A program made the translations under genes and the position numbers. From Gerris lacustris (Eukaryota > Arthropoda > Insecta > Hemiptera > Gerridae): DNA of 64,000 bases. Positions 1 to 33,867 of the stretch are shown in pieces; position 1 is the stretch's first letter; each line of letters begins with the position of its first letter. The stretch spans positions 16,121,877 through 16,185,876 of the forward strand of contig OX578282.1 in NCBI GenBank assembly GCA_951217055.1. The letters run 5' to 3'. Under the pieces are notes generated by a model that did no database searches, was not told the origin of the DNA, and worked only from the letters and a program-made list of their open reading frames with translations.

Positions 1-1480
1 CTAGGTATATCAATTAGACAAATGTATCGACTCTGTACCTGCAAAACCTCGTAACCCCAAAAACTAAATTTTTCAGAAGCAAAAAACGATGTTTTAAAAA
101 AGTTTATTTTTATATATTTTTTTATATTTATTTTGATTTTAATTAATTTTACTGAAACACTTAAACGTATCCCACAACTAGTTAAAGACTTACAATGCAT
201 GGGGGGGGGGGGGTAACGAGGTTTTGAAACCTTGTCGTATACGAGGTTTTTTAACATATACAAAGTATTACAATAATTTCTACAAAAAATAATTGCTTAA
301 GGCTTACTAGCTTTTGCACATAGGTAAATATTAATAATAGGTATCTATAAAAAAAAAAAAAAAAACTTGACTTTGAGGGTTACGAGGTATTGGAGGTACA
401 CAGTCGGTATATGGAAAGATACATTTCGTAGAAAATCATTGAGATGTCGATATGTGGATTAAATACTCAAAAACATATCCAACATTCAATGTTTTTACAT
501 GAAATGGAGAAAATTTTTCTTTTTCTTTTGTCAAAAAATCCACAAAGTCATTAACAACTAAACATTAGAGACTAACAATAATAAACTAAAATCCTAATAT
601 GTAACTGCAGCCAACTAAAGGCTTAAGAACTTGTGTACTTGAAGTACCAGCTCAGTGTACAGTACAATGTCTAGTCCGTTACAATTTCATGCTTCAAAGC
701 TTTTATTGAGGGAATTGATTTTGAATGACTTGTGCCTTGTGCCTTTTATTCATTTATATTCAATAGATATAGGTGTAGCTCAAATGAAATGTCTCTTTAG
801 TCAAGTGAATTACTTTTTGTCAGTTTCTTCAAGGTTTTAATATGCTTTATACAAAACCTTAACTACTTATATGATTGTGTACATTCTTGAATCGTAATAT
901 AATGTTAATTATTCTTTTCTACCATTTAATATTTGTATCAAGCTTTTCGATGAATATCTTAGTACAACTTAAACCATAAATACAAGAAATTAAAATATAG
1001 ATAATGCCATTGTTTTGTTATCTAAGAAGTAAGGGAATATCGACTGTGATATAATTTAATTAATTTTCTTATCCACAGTATCTTAAAATTGTATTTCATT
1101 ATTTAATTAGATAATTAACGTAACTTAATCAGCAGACAGATAGTTAACAAGATTTTTAAAAATAAAGAAAGTAAGTTCTTAGCACTTAATGATAGTTTTC
1201 CCTCTAAAAATGCAACACTTGTGTCATAAGTCATAATTATAATTAGATTGGAAAATAAAAATAGATGTGTGGGTGTAGTTGTACCTAAGTCAAGTGAGTC
1301 AGTGGTAATTTTATAATATATCAAACACTTAATTGTTGTTTTCTAATAACCTGTTAATTGCTCTGGTTATATTTAGCAGATAATTGATTGCTTTGTATAA
1401 AATTTCCTTTATTAAAAATTTCATTTGTTTTTATTTTTGTCCAATATTTAAATATGAGCTGAGTAACTGAATTTAATGTG
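1..1480. other. Upstream stretch with no gene; fragments of a dispersed repeat
   Basis: This stretch is AT-rich with G and A homopolymers. Bases 1-36 and about 410-505 resemble pieces of the repeat seen at 17.6-18.0 kb and 47.8 kb (shared AATTAGACAAATGTAT). No exon of the exchanger was found, so it is probably intron of that gene. Confidence 0.4.
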
Positions 1481-1592
1481 GAAAAAATAAACTGCCAATT
1501 AGTGTGGCACATAGCCACACTCACGTATATTTTGTATACTTTAATGATTTATTCTTTTACAACCTATTTAATATTCCCTCCGTTTTTAATTC

Positions 1593-2011
1593 GGTACTTC
1601 TCTTTAGATTGTTACTCCCCTATGTTGTTTTAGAATATAAATGGCTTTAACTAAATAACGATAAGGGGGCCTGGGTGGCTAGGAGGCTAGAGCGCTCGCC
1701 TTGCGATAAGGCAAGTTAAGCAGCATCGAGCCGGGACCGCAGCTCTGGGTTCGATTCCCGGACCAGGCCCCCCACTCAATGTCCACCCAGCATTGTATAA
1801 ACAAATGGGAAGCTCCTTGAAAGAGTAGCGCCACCAGGTATCGGCCTGGAAACCATGGCGATGACACTCCTGGTTGTAATACAACTAGGAGGGGAGTCAC
1901 GGTTGACGACCATACTTCACACGAGTGTGTGAAGATTTCGGTTCCTAACCCGGGTTTGATGAATGGGCCCACCTAAGTGGCCTGCATCTTCGGGTGTAAA
2001 AAGCCCCCCGG

Positions 2012-2051
<40 letters not shown>

Positions 2052-2211
2052 AAGACAAAGAGATGTTTAGTTCAATGTACTTTGTACAAAGGAATACGCC
2101 ACTTTTGTTTTATAAGGAGAGTAACAGAATAAATAAGAACATTTTATACACCTTCTTTAGATTGTTACTACTCTCTGTTTTTTATTAGGGGAGTAACAAT
2201 CTAAGAGTGCC
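1593..2211. mobile_element. hAT-type MITE with 8-bp TSD, carrying a nested SINE
   Basis: The ends match as an inverted repeat (GGTACTTCTCTTTAGATTG and, at the other end, CAATCTAAGAGTGCC). They are flanked by the exact 8-bp duplication TTTAATTC (1585-1592 and 2212-2219). Internal AATGTACTTTGTACAAAGG is shared with other copies of this family. Confidence 0.8.
1666..2049 (+). mobile_element. tRNA-derived SINE with poly(A) tail
   Basis: The head carries an A box-like GGTGGCTAGGAGGCTAGAGC and a B box GGTTCGATTCC at RNA polymerase III spacing. A tRNA-unrelated body follows, ending in a run of over 30 A. It lies inside the MITE at 1593-2211. Confidence 0.8.
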
Positions 2212-2699
2212 TTTAATTCTGTCAAATTTCCTTTTGATTTTTTACTTGAATTGAAGTATCAATTTTTAAAGAGCTTAAACAGTTTAAATTAATCTAGAGC
2301 TAGGTGCGGGGTACTTTTAACAAGATTTACTTCTTACTTTCAGCATGCTTTAACCCTGAGTGGACTGTGGGCTACTTTCGACAAACCATCCAAATTTCAT
2401 TACAATCATATGAGTACTTTTGAAGATATAGGTGTAAATAAATGTATGTTTGTTCGCATGTGGAAGAGAAACAAATGGGCGCAGAAGGTTGAAACTTATA
2501 TGGGACGAACAATGGGCTTATTATATGACCCACCATCTAAATTTCATTAATATCGGACGTGTAGTTTTTTAAATATGTTGGTTTGCAAAAAATGAGCGAC
2601 AGACTGTCATGGAACCAAAAAATTACCTGATGTCTGAAACGGATTTCATTCTTGGAATTATTTAAATTGGAGACATAAATATTAAAAGAATTGATATTT

Positions 2700-3469
2700 A
2701 TGTACTAAAATAATATGGACTATACCCCCCCCCCCCCCCAAAAAAAAATAGAGGGTGGAGGCAGAGTTTAAAAATAACAATTTTACGAAGAGGGCGATCC
2801 ACTTTCTTAGACATAAATATTATGTGCCTAAAAAATGAGTTTTCTTCCTTAGACTTGTAAAACTGTGTTTGTTTGATTAACAATAATGGGGAACAGGGAC
2901 AAAGTTGTAAATTTTACAGCTCTTTTTGAATTTAAAGAATAATTTATTGAATAATAATTTGATTGGCCTTTATCCTTGTTAAACATTTTTTATTTGGCCT
3001 TATTGCAATGAGACATTATAAGTTTTCATTGCCACTTCATTTTGTGATATTTATCATTCCTTGCATTGTAAAGGCAATGCATGTTAACAAAAATGTTTAT
3101 TTTTTGTAGTCATGAAGAACAATGTAATTATCTTAAGATGTTTATCTTCGGCGTTTCATTTATGTCGTAATCAACATTAGGTTATTGTAGGACAGAGGGC
3201 TGACCACTTTACTTATCTACTCAATGTGATCATTAGAGTTAAACATCTTTCACTTCTCTGGAGTTTGAACCAGATATGTCAGTGTTTTAACGTAGGTTTC
3301 AGTTGTGTTGTGAGAACGCAAACCCCTCGAATTTATTTTGACTTATGTTACTTGTTTTAATGATTTGTTAACCATTATTCACCTTAATAGGTTTTTATCG
3401 ATTTAATTATTATTTGAATTGGTTTAGGTTTTGCTATTTTTACCTGGTTATTCATCTATTTTATGTTCT
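2700..3469. other. No gene seen
   Basis: AT-rich sequence with a C/A homopolymer junction near 2730. Probably intron of the exchanger gene. Confidence 0.4.
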
Positions 3470-3512
3470 TAGGCACTGATGATGGCCTTATTAAGGTTAA
3501 AAAGTTTGCATT
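3470..3512 (+). ncRNA. Degraded hammerhead-ribozyme-like motif
   Basis: An intact CTGATGA core is followed by a stem (GGCCTT..TTAAGG). AAAA stands where the ribozyme needs GAAA. It resembles motifs of Penelope-like elements and is probably inactive. Confidence 0.4.
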
Positions 3513-3611
3513 TATGTGGAGAGACAGTTTATATTATTCCTAACCCCTTCGTTATGAAATCCTACTTGTGTTTTATCCCTGTTACTTTTTATGTTTAAAG
3601 TTATTGAATTA

Positions 3612-4390
3612 AGCCTAGTTTGCACGGGTTGAGTATTTTAGTATTTAGTGGCCATATTTAGGGCGAGTAATTTAGTGATAGTCGAGAAATTTAAATTTAG
3701 TAAGTGTTTGCATGTTGTTGAATTTAGTGCATTAGTATGTCTTCACAATGACGGGATCTCGTTCGCAAAGCCTTACATTTAAGTTTAAACCTTTGCCTAA
3801 ACGAATTGGAAAAAATGATCCACATCAAAATAAATAGAGGACGAGAAATTGAATTAAAAAAAAATAATAATTGTGGTGCTTCTAATAATCTATTACGAGA
3901 ACTGGCTGTAGAAGATCCCAAAGAATATTTTGCTGCATTGAGAATGTCTGAAACTAATTTTAATCAATTGTTAAACATAATAAAACAAGATGTACTGTAC
4001 AGCGATGTGACACATCAATGAGGGAAGCCATCCCAGCTAAAATGAAATTGGAAGCAGTTATTTCCTTTTTAGAACTGTCAACAATGCAAAACTATCTACC
4101 ACTGCACCTCCGGAGATAAACAATTCACAGCGTACCAACATTACTAATGTACTCGACTAAATCAACATGTCTGGACTGGTCGACTAGAAGCTGAACTAGG
4201 TGGAGCGGAGGGGGTAAGCTACTAAATTCTACTAAATTGCACACTCGACCGTGCTTACTCGACCGTTCTTACTCGACCGTTCCACTCGGCTATAACTAAA
4301 CTACTCAACTAAAAACAAAGTGTCCAAACAAGTCGAGTACTAAATTACTAAACTATTCTACTAAAATACCCGACCCGTGCAAACAAGGCT
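3612..4390 (+). mobile_element. Non-autonomous PIF/Harbinger element with a transposase remnant
   Basis: Terminal inverted repeats of about 34 bp (AGCCTAGTTTGCACGGGT on the left) are flanked by the 3-bp duplication TTA (3609-3611, 4391-4393), as expected for this superfamily. Inside, a broken frame (3806-4021, continuing in another frame from 4019) reads DPKEYFAALRMSETNFNQLL and then MREAIPAKMKLEAVISFLE, typical of the N-terminal half of HARBI1-like transposases. The nuclease half is missing. It ends 43 bp before NHE exon A. Confidence 0.9.
3806..4105 (+). pseudogene. Broken HARBI1-like transposase fragment
   Basis: The first part ends at a stop at about 4019-4021. The conserved MREAIPAKMKLE block follows one frame over, so at least one indel separates them. 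Only about 100 residues of a protein usually over 300 long remain, without catalytic residues. Confidence 0.75.
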
Positions 4391-4433
4391 TTAGAGCTAA
4401 TATTTTGTTAATTTATTTTGTTGACTGTTTCAG

Positions 4434-26727
<22,294 letters not shown>

Positions 26728-26755
26728 GATTCAGTCCTACATGAAACAAATGTAC

Positions 26756-26761
26756 AATAAA
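26756..26761 (+). terminator. Poly(A) signal of the NHE transcript
   Basis: AATAAA lies 28 bp after the TAG of exon O. AT-rich DNA contains many chance copies, but the position is right for a short 3' UTR. Confidence 0.5.
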
Positions 26762-27042
26762 ATATTGTTTAAAAATGTAGGTGCCGGTTTATTTTTGTTT
26801 TGTTTAATTTTCCTTTTTAATTTAATTTATATTTTATTTTTAACCCCCGCATGAATAAAAAGCTTTTGTAATTTTTATGTTTTAAAATAACTTATTTTAG
26901 TTTATCATCAAATTCATTTGTAAATTACCTGCCGTATTTCGAATGTTGTCGACTATTATAATAGATTTTTTTTTTAAAAAAAAAAAAACCGTAAAGGCAT
27001 ATGATTAATAATACAGCCCTTAAGCGTACTAGATTTTCTCCT

Positions 27043-27150
27043 GCACTTATCACTTTATTACAAGTGTATTCTCACCTGTCATTATGATTTCTTTTCACCA
27101 TTTTAGTATGTTTCACCATAGTACTTATTATTTAATACTTACTGTTCCTA
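27043..27150 (+). repeat. Second member of the duplicated 115-bp segment
   Basis: Same segment as 25735-25851, diverged by several substitutions and a small deletion. Confidence 0.7.
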
Positions 27151-27439
27151 TTAGTTAAAAAATGTGTTATTAAATTATTTAGTTATTTCATGAGATATAT
27201 TTACAGGTGAAACTATTTCTAAATGAACCCAGCGTCTTGGATTGTTGATTATTTATTTTCTACTGACTATTACAGATGTGTATGTGTTTTTTTCTCTCTT
27301 TTTAATATTATTTTATATTTTTTTTGGAATACATTCATTTACGGTTTGATTTGGGGAAATAGATCATGAGTGTTACAGATTAAAAGTGGTTAAATTGCTG
27401 CATTCTCTTTGTTTACTGATTCTTCAGAATATAATAATA

Positions 27440-28255
27440 CAGTAGAACCTCGCTTACACGACCCTCAATAACACGAAAACCCAATTACAAGTGCAATTTT
27501 AAAATCCCCTTAGACTTGAAAACCCCGCCCCACCCCGCTCCCAACATTGCATTAACCTGTATAACATGACTGAAGCTCATAAGGAACCTGAATCATTGGG
27601 TAGACGGGAGCCATAGCGAGGTCGACTATTACCTTACCCAGTTCCTTAGCGGACATGGATACTTTAGATCGTACCTTGAAAAGATGGGGAAGGTACCTCT
27701 GGCCAGCTGTCTATACTGCTCGGAGCTGTTCGATAATGCGGAACACACCTTCTTTGCCTGTGACAGATGGTCACAGCATAGAATGGTTCTAACCGCAGAA
27801 ATCGGAGATTTTACCCCAGATACAGTGGTAGAAAAAATGCCGGAGAGTGTAAGCTCCTGGGACCATGTGGCGAGCTATGTAAAAAAAAGTCCTTAGAACT
27901 AAGAAGACCGGTCTGGACCAACAGGATTAATCAGTTAAATAAAGAGAAGTGAGCCCATAAGGGTGCAAGATATAGAGCCTAGCCTGAAGTAATGTGCGAA
28001 ACGGTCCCGGGATATGGCTCTAAGAGACAAGGGGGGTGGTTTAGTCGGTAGTTCCATTAGCTCTGAACACAGCTCACGTGTACAGGTTAGTGCGTAAATG
28101 CATTCCACCTCCCTCCAAAAAAATAATAATAAAAAAAAAAATAACACGACTGATAGCCAAAATAACCTTGATAACACGACCCTCAACAAAAAGAGTACCT
28201 CGATAACAAGACTGTTTCCCTAATCCCCTTGAGACACTTAAGAGAGGTTCTACTG
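27440..28255. mobile_element. Pogo/Tigger-type MITE interrupted by a LINE
   Basis: The ends are CAGTAGAACCTCGCTTACAC and TTAAGAGAGGTTCTACTG, with TA on both sides. The interior shares TTTCCCTAATCCCCTTGAG with the MITE at 13382. The middle is replaced by a LINE 3' end. Confidence 0.85.
27566..28139 (+). mobile_element. 3' end of a non-LTR retrotransposon (R1-like), truncated
   Basis: The open frame 27684-27896 contains CLYCSELFDNAEHTFFACDR, the zinc-finger-like motif after the reverse transcriptase in R1-type LINEs (C-x2-C..H-x4-C). A 3' UTR and A-rich tail follow. The target duplication ATAACA[T/C]GACTGA lies on both sides (about 27562 and 28141). The reverse transcriptase core is missing. 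Confidence 0.8.
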
Positions 28256-28444
28256 TATTAACTTATTACGAATATCCTCTGATATTGCATCCCCATTTTG
28301 TTACTAGATAGTGAGATATTTTTCTAAAGAAATAAGTTTTTTTTTGTGTTTAATAAAACAAAAAGATCAGTAACTACTCTAAATCAAGATTGCTCCTAGT
28401 ATCAATTTCCTCAAATTATTGATGTTCTGATCTATATAATATTA

Positions 28445-29022
28445 TAGTCCAGGAGATCTGTGCAAAAATGTATCTGGCTAACATCAAGCTAAAGTTTTGT
28501 GTATAAGTTAATCTTTTAGCGCCTTTTAAGAATATGTTGTCGGCTAAGTTCGTCTGTGGGACATAGCTTGGCAATAGACATTTGAAAAATACAAGCCTAA
28601 GGAAAGCGGCCATGTGTCGCAGATTACGGTGGACAATGTGATTTTTATCATCCTGAGTTCAAAATTAGTTAGTAGACCGAAAATCAAGTTGATATTAGTT
28701 TGCCACTTGATAGGTGACCATTTTGATTGGGTGTAATATTTGAATAACTAACCTATCGAGTGACAAACTAACATCAACTTGATTTTTCATCTACTAACTA
28801 ATTTCATACTCAGGATCATGAAAATTACATTGTCCACCATAACTGGCGGGATATGGACGCTCTCCACCGATTTGTTTCTTTCAAAAGCTATTGCCTAGCT
28901 ATATCCCACAGACGAACTTAGCCGACCACATATTCCTAAAAGGTACCAAAAGATTAACTTGTAACACAATTTTATAGCTTCGTGATATTCAGAAACTTTT
29001 TTACACGCTATGTCCTGGACTA
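28445..29022. mobile_element. Foldback element, copy 2
   Basis: Same family as 18131-18711, with about 250-bp inverted arms ending TAGTCCAGGAGAT and GTCCTGGACTA. TTA flanks both sides (28442-28444, 29023-29025). Somewhat more diverged than copy 1. Confidence 0.85.
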
Positions 29023-29622
29023 TTATATTTTGGGTGTTATATATTAATTCTCACTAAATAAACATTACAACAAAAAATTATTGATAATTTAAATTTTATA
29101 TGTAAATCAGGCGAATCGGTTCTACAGTTTCATAACAAACCATACTATCTAAACTCCTACCAAAGTAATACTTATATATACTTCTATTATATTGTCAATT
29201 AAAACTTATTTATTCTTCTTCATTGAGGTATTTTAAGCTTTCCATGGCCTCTTTATCAATTAAATCCAGTCTGTTAATAAAAAAAAAAGAATACATTTGG
29301 ATTTTAATTTTGCACTTTTAACTTTTCAATTATTTAAATTCATTACACTTGACAGGGACTTACGCATTTTTTTGACTTTGCGGTAAAAAAAAAGTCAGGG
29401 GTATTACTGTACTGACAATTTCAAGACTAAAATCCATAATCATTTCTAATATCTTATCACTCACGTCTCATGTGGCTACATTTTATCCTAGTTATACATT
29501 ACTATACACAAACTTTGAACTTAATTTATTTAAAATGCCTCTTCATGTCTTTGTACAAACTATCTAATTTCATTTCTTTATTGATGTCATATTGTTTCCT
29601 CTTATATCTCATTTCATTGTTA

Positions 29623-29851
29623 GGCCGCTCCCTGACTTGTCGGTACGGTATTGGTGCGGTATCGGTAAGCTAGTATGCCGATGCAGTAAGATTCTTTACC
29701 GATCGCCTATATCTTACTGATTCGATACAGATTCTTTACCGCGCGGTAAGGAATCGGTAAGATATAGGTGCTCGGTAAAGAATCTTACTGCATCGGCATA
29801 CTAGCTTACCGATACCGCACCGATATCATACCGACAAGTCAGGGAGCGGCC
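29623..29851. mobile_element. Palindromic PIF-type MITE
   Basis: The ends are GGCCGCTCCCTGACTTGTCG and its inverse, with arms extending about 75 bp at very high identity. TTA flanks both sides (29620-29622, 29852-29854). The high arm identity suggests a recent insertion. Confidence 0.9.
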
Positions 29852-30325
29852 TTAACTAACTTGTTTAATGTAGTATTAAATCAAATTAGAAGCTTATTTG
29901 TCTGTCCTGCTTAATGTACATTCATCATTTTTATTTTTGCAAATGTATTATGTTAGAAACAAGTTGTTTTATTTTTTTTTTTTTAATTAAGTATTTATAA
30001 ATTCGTTTTAAATTAAAACATTTTAAAAGGAAAATAAGGAATATTAGTGTAACTTAAAATAGAAGTTAGAAGTTCAGGAATTCTTACATTTCTATTCATA
30101 TTTATTTTTTCCTTAATAAAATGTGATTTCATTCATTTTAAATTAGTTCATCTCTAATGAAACAATTTTAAATTTAAGTAATGTTTGACTTACATTTTTA
30201 TATCAAGGCATGACAAGATAGCATCTTATTATTGAATAAGAATATCATCGTCTTGAACCAGCAAGATGTCAGACAAATTATTTATGTAAAGAACAATTTC
30301 ACTTATACCATAAATAACACTATCA

Positions 30326-30520
30326 GGGATCAATTTAGCTAAGTGATTAGCGTACTCATAACATTGCCTTAAAGCTAGATCTAAACACTGACATATCTGG
30401 TGAGTTCAAATCCCAGGGAGGTGAGACATGTTTTACACTGATGGTTACGTCCCCCCGTCCTGTAATAGCCTAATGATGTGTTGATTGAATGTGTAAAATA
30501 ATAAAATAAACACACAAGCT
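30326..30520 (+). mobile_element. tRNA-derived SINE
   Basis: A box-like TTAGCTAAGTGATTAGCG and B box GAGTTCAAATCCC are followed by a short body and an AATAAAATAA tail. Confidence 0.6.
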
Positions 30521-30529
30521 TTTTTTGAT

Positions 30530-30930
30530 TTTCAACAAAATCAGATTTATTTTCATTTATATCTCGGAAAGTAGATTTTGCCTGGGAAAACAGCTTATAT
30601 CGTTAGATTTGTATTTAAATGGACTTCATTTTAGAATTATTAAATCTAAATCTAGTTTTCCCAAAAAAATAAAATTTCAAGAAATAACTGTTTTGTGGGG
30701 TAGCGCCCCCAAATTTTAAGCTAAAAATCATTTCTTAATTTCGCCTCGGGGTATGATTTTTCTCAATATGAATGCCAAATTTCGTCATAGCCGGTCCACG
30801 TGTCTGCACAGACAACAAAAAAATTTTAAAATCCACTTTTTTAGACACAGGGGGACCTCAAAATGTGTAAATCCATAAAAATCTCTAATCAAATTTTTCG
30901 GTCCATCACAATACTTTCTCTCTATATAAG
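30530..30930 (-). repeat. Family X copy (reverse)
   Basis: Ends with CCATCACAATACTTTCTCTC, the inverse of the 23257 start. GGGGACCTCAAAATG matches the inverse of its GAGGTCCCC block. Confidence 0.65.
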
Positions 30931-31526
30931 AAAGGTGGTCTGTCACCAAAAGAGTGAGCTTTAGCTTGTAAATTTTATCATTTTTAACAAAAATGTTTGA
31001 GCTAGATGATTTGAACAAATAAATTTAAACTAGAGAGATTAAAAATTGTTCAAATAATTAAAATCCAAAGATATTATGTACAATTCATACTTACTCTGTT
31101 TATAATACCTTAGAATGTCTCTCAATTTGTTAGATCCTTATGGAATGTAATAAGTTAGAAAAACTGTAAGTTAAATTAAATTTGAGGCTGAAGATTTGCC
31201 TGCTAAATAAATGTTGGTTCTAAGAAAAAAAAATACTAGTGAGACCATGTCACTCTCCTCAATTCATGGGAATATAGTGGAAATAGTGGATAATGATACA
31301 CATGATATAGTGGATATGAAAATTTAATTGAATTTATTTATTTTTATTAATTAGAAAAATAAATAATCTTCCTTTGTTTTTATAGTAATTATTAGAATTT
31401 GATTAGTTTTTATTTTAGTTAATTTTATTCTCTTATTCGATTTTTTTTCCTTTTATTTTTTTTTATTTTATTAATTATAAGAATGAAATAAGCAATAGTT
31501 GATATGATTTGATTGATTTTTTCCAG

Positions 31527-31610
31527 AGTCCTATCACTATAAGATCCGGTGTGGTATCGTGGATCGTAGGGCTCGATCAGCCTGCATGCCTCAACATTTC
31601 CGATACATGA
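31527..31610 (+). CDS. Possible alternative terminal exon (27 codons)
   Basis: A strong acceptor (pyrimidine-rich tract, TTTTTTCCAG) is followed in phase 0 by SPITIRSGVVSWIVGLDQPA and then CLNISDT and TGA. The phase fits any of NHE exons L, M or N, so it could give another C-terminus, but homology is not recognised. The second part is duplicated inside the hAT-type element at 32175. Confidence 0.25.
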   Translation, partial: SPITIRSGVVSWIVGLDQPACLNISDT

Positions 31611-32174
31611 TTTCCTTTACCCTAATCATTTGGTTTGAGCATTTCCCTGCATGATCTGCTTTATCAATACCTTCTATTTCTTGTATACATTTTTTTATTT
31701 TTTGGGTTTTATTATTTTATTTTTGAGTTTGAAAAGATATATTTTTAGATTAATTAATAAAACAGATATTTGTGTTTTTGTTAAAATTACAAAGAAAAAA
31801 AAGTAAATGGTCTATGAATTTATATTTTATGTTCCTTCATTGTAGGACGCCATTAATATTTTATATTGATTGCATATGAGGTTTCTTACTTTGTACATTC
31901 ATTTTAGTATTCAAATTTTGTTGAATTTTTGTAAATCGTAATAAGTAGATCTCCTTGGGGTTTTATTTTACTCACTCAAATCCTATTCGGGGTCCACTTT
32001 TTTAAGTCTGAGCATTACCATTGTAGGAAGCCAACTATTAGTTTTTTTTGGCATTGATTTTTTTACTTGAGATATTAAAGGTTCTTCAGTAATGTGCTAA
32101 TTATTTGAAAGGGAACAGACCAGACACTAGTCTTATAAATTTCATTGGCAACCTAACTAAATTGTATTCTATTC

Positions 32175-32579
32175 TAGGGTTGGGACATCGATAGCTAAAC
32201 ATCGATGTTAGTGACATCGATCTTTTCGATGTTTCAGCCAAACATCGAGGTTGTCAGCCTGCATGCCTCAACATTTCCGATACATGATTTCTTTTACCCT
32301 AATCATTTGGTTTGAGTTAGAAAACATCGATGTTAGTGACATCGATCTTTTCGATGTTTCAGCCAAACATCGATGTTGTCCGATACATCGAAAGATCAAC
32401 ATCGATGTTTTTAAGTCGGATACATCGATGTTTTCGATACATTGACATCGATGTTTTCGATACATCGACATCGATGTTTTCGATACATCGACATCGATGT
32501 TTTCGATACATCGACATCGATGTTTTCGATACATCGACATCGATGTTTTCGATACATCGGCATCGATGTCCCAACCCTA
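32175..32579. mobile_element. hAT-type MITE holding a minisatellite and a captured segment
   Basis: The ends are TAGGGTTGGGACATCGAT and ATCGATGTCCCAACCCTA, flanked by an exact 8-bp TTCTATTC (32167-32174, 32580-32587). It contains 23-bp tandem repeats and a 63-bp segment also present at 31577-31639. Confidence 0.88.
32392..32565. repeat. 23-bp minisatellite
   Basis: The unit GACATCGATGTTTTCGATAC+ATC is repeated about six times. It derives from the subterminal ACATCGATGT motifs of the host MITE. The open frames here on both strands are by-products of the repeat. Confidence 0.92.
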
Positions 32580-33639
32580 TTCTATTCCTCAATTAATAAT
32601 TACCCGTACTGCTCAGTCTGTTTATAGATTGTAAAAACATCCCAATAAAATCAAGAAAAATTTACTAAGAAATAATAGTTGCTTATATATTCCTCTGGTA
32701 ATGCTGGGTACGGAGGTGCCATCCACACCTAAAATTTTAGCTATAAATTAAGATTTGTGAAGCCATTTGTTTTTATTATAGGTGACACTCCCTTAATGCC
32801 TCTTTTAAGTCACAATTAACACTAGAGGGAGGAGTTTTTACAGAATATAATCTGTTTTAATAATAAATAATTTAGTTTTAATAATTTTTTAATTAAAATC
32901 AGTCAAAATAATCTTAGTTTTATATTTGCAGTTCTATTAGTTTTTTATTACAGCTAACTAAAGTAACGTAACTATTTATTCTTTATTTTTGTATTTGCTA
33001 ATATAATTGTAAATATATTGTAATTTATTTATTCTTAAACTTGGATTTAATATTTCACAAAGTAAAAAGTACCTTTTGCCATGCAAGAGATTCACAATTG
33101 TGATATTTTTTTGTGTCTAACAAATAAATAATTTTAATTATTAAGTATTTTTTTTATATTTAAAAATGTTTAAGGAAGCTTATTTAATTTGTTTAAAAAG
33201 GTATCTTAAACTATTATTTAACAAAAATTTACTTCTCTTTTGGCTATTTGTACTGTTACTTCTATTATATATTTACTTACTGTTATCTCTTAAGTTCTTT
33301 GTTGTGGTTTTTCCTAATATTTATTTATATCTTTTTTAGGTTTCTTTACGTATTTATGTTGTCTTTATTAACTTTCTTTTAGAAATAACCCCTTCTTAAT
33401 TTTACTTAATTTTTACTTTTGTGCTTAGATAATTATACTATTTACATTCTTATTAACTTGGTAACTATACTATTTGTAGTATCCAATGATTTGACTCGTA
33501 GTCTAGTTAATAATAATTCACATGAGAAGCCAAGAATGAAAAAAACCATACTAACACATGTGTACAATACATCATTTAACGTGATATTTCAAATTACTCT
33601 GACACTGACACGTCGCTCCTTTTTTTTTGAACAGAACCT

Positions 33640-33798
33640 TTTTAATAGGATCCGGTGGGCCCGCTCGCATTTGTATCCACAGAGGATCCGAACAACAAAT
33701 TTTTTAAAAGATTCACTTTTAAATCGTGTTATCTCATTTTGTATTATTTAAACCCCGCATTGAGATACATTCCTGAATTGGATGATCTGTTGAATGGG
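33640..33798 (-). mobile_element. piggyBac-type MITE fragment
   Basis: The end TTGAATGGG abuts TTAA (33799-33802) and GGATCCG blocks resemble the copy at 9859. The other terminus is not seen. Confidence 0.55.
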
Positions 33799-33867
33799 TT
33801 AAGTTACGAAAAACCCAATTAATAAAAAGCTTGGTTTTCCAGTGAAATCTGTGTCACGAAGGGGATG

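Larger units (their letters stand above)
1483..2690 (+). repeat. Dispersed repeat family Y, split by a nested hAT-type MITE
   Basis: The repeat starts near CTGCCAATTAGTGTGGCACA and continues after the nested element with GGGCTACTTTCGACAAACCA and ATGGGCGCAGAAGGTTGAAA. Other copies lie at 15.8-16.4 kb, 47.9-48.9 kb and 59.3-60.5 kb. No coding capacity or class was recognised. Confidence 0.6.

Noticed and set aside
655..840. 61-codon frame checked as a possible first NHE exon
   Set aside because: It lacks the conserved TM1 sequence and a donor of the phase required by exon A.
32392..32565. CRISPR-like array
   Set aside because: Head-to-tail 23-bp units without unique spacers, inside an insect MITE. 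It is a minisatellite.
32268..32627. Several overlapping repetitive open frames on both strands
   Set aside because: They arise because the 23-bp minisatellite lacks stops. The peptides (e.g. FDTSTSMFSI) simply mirror the DNA repeat.
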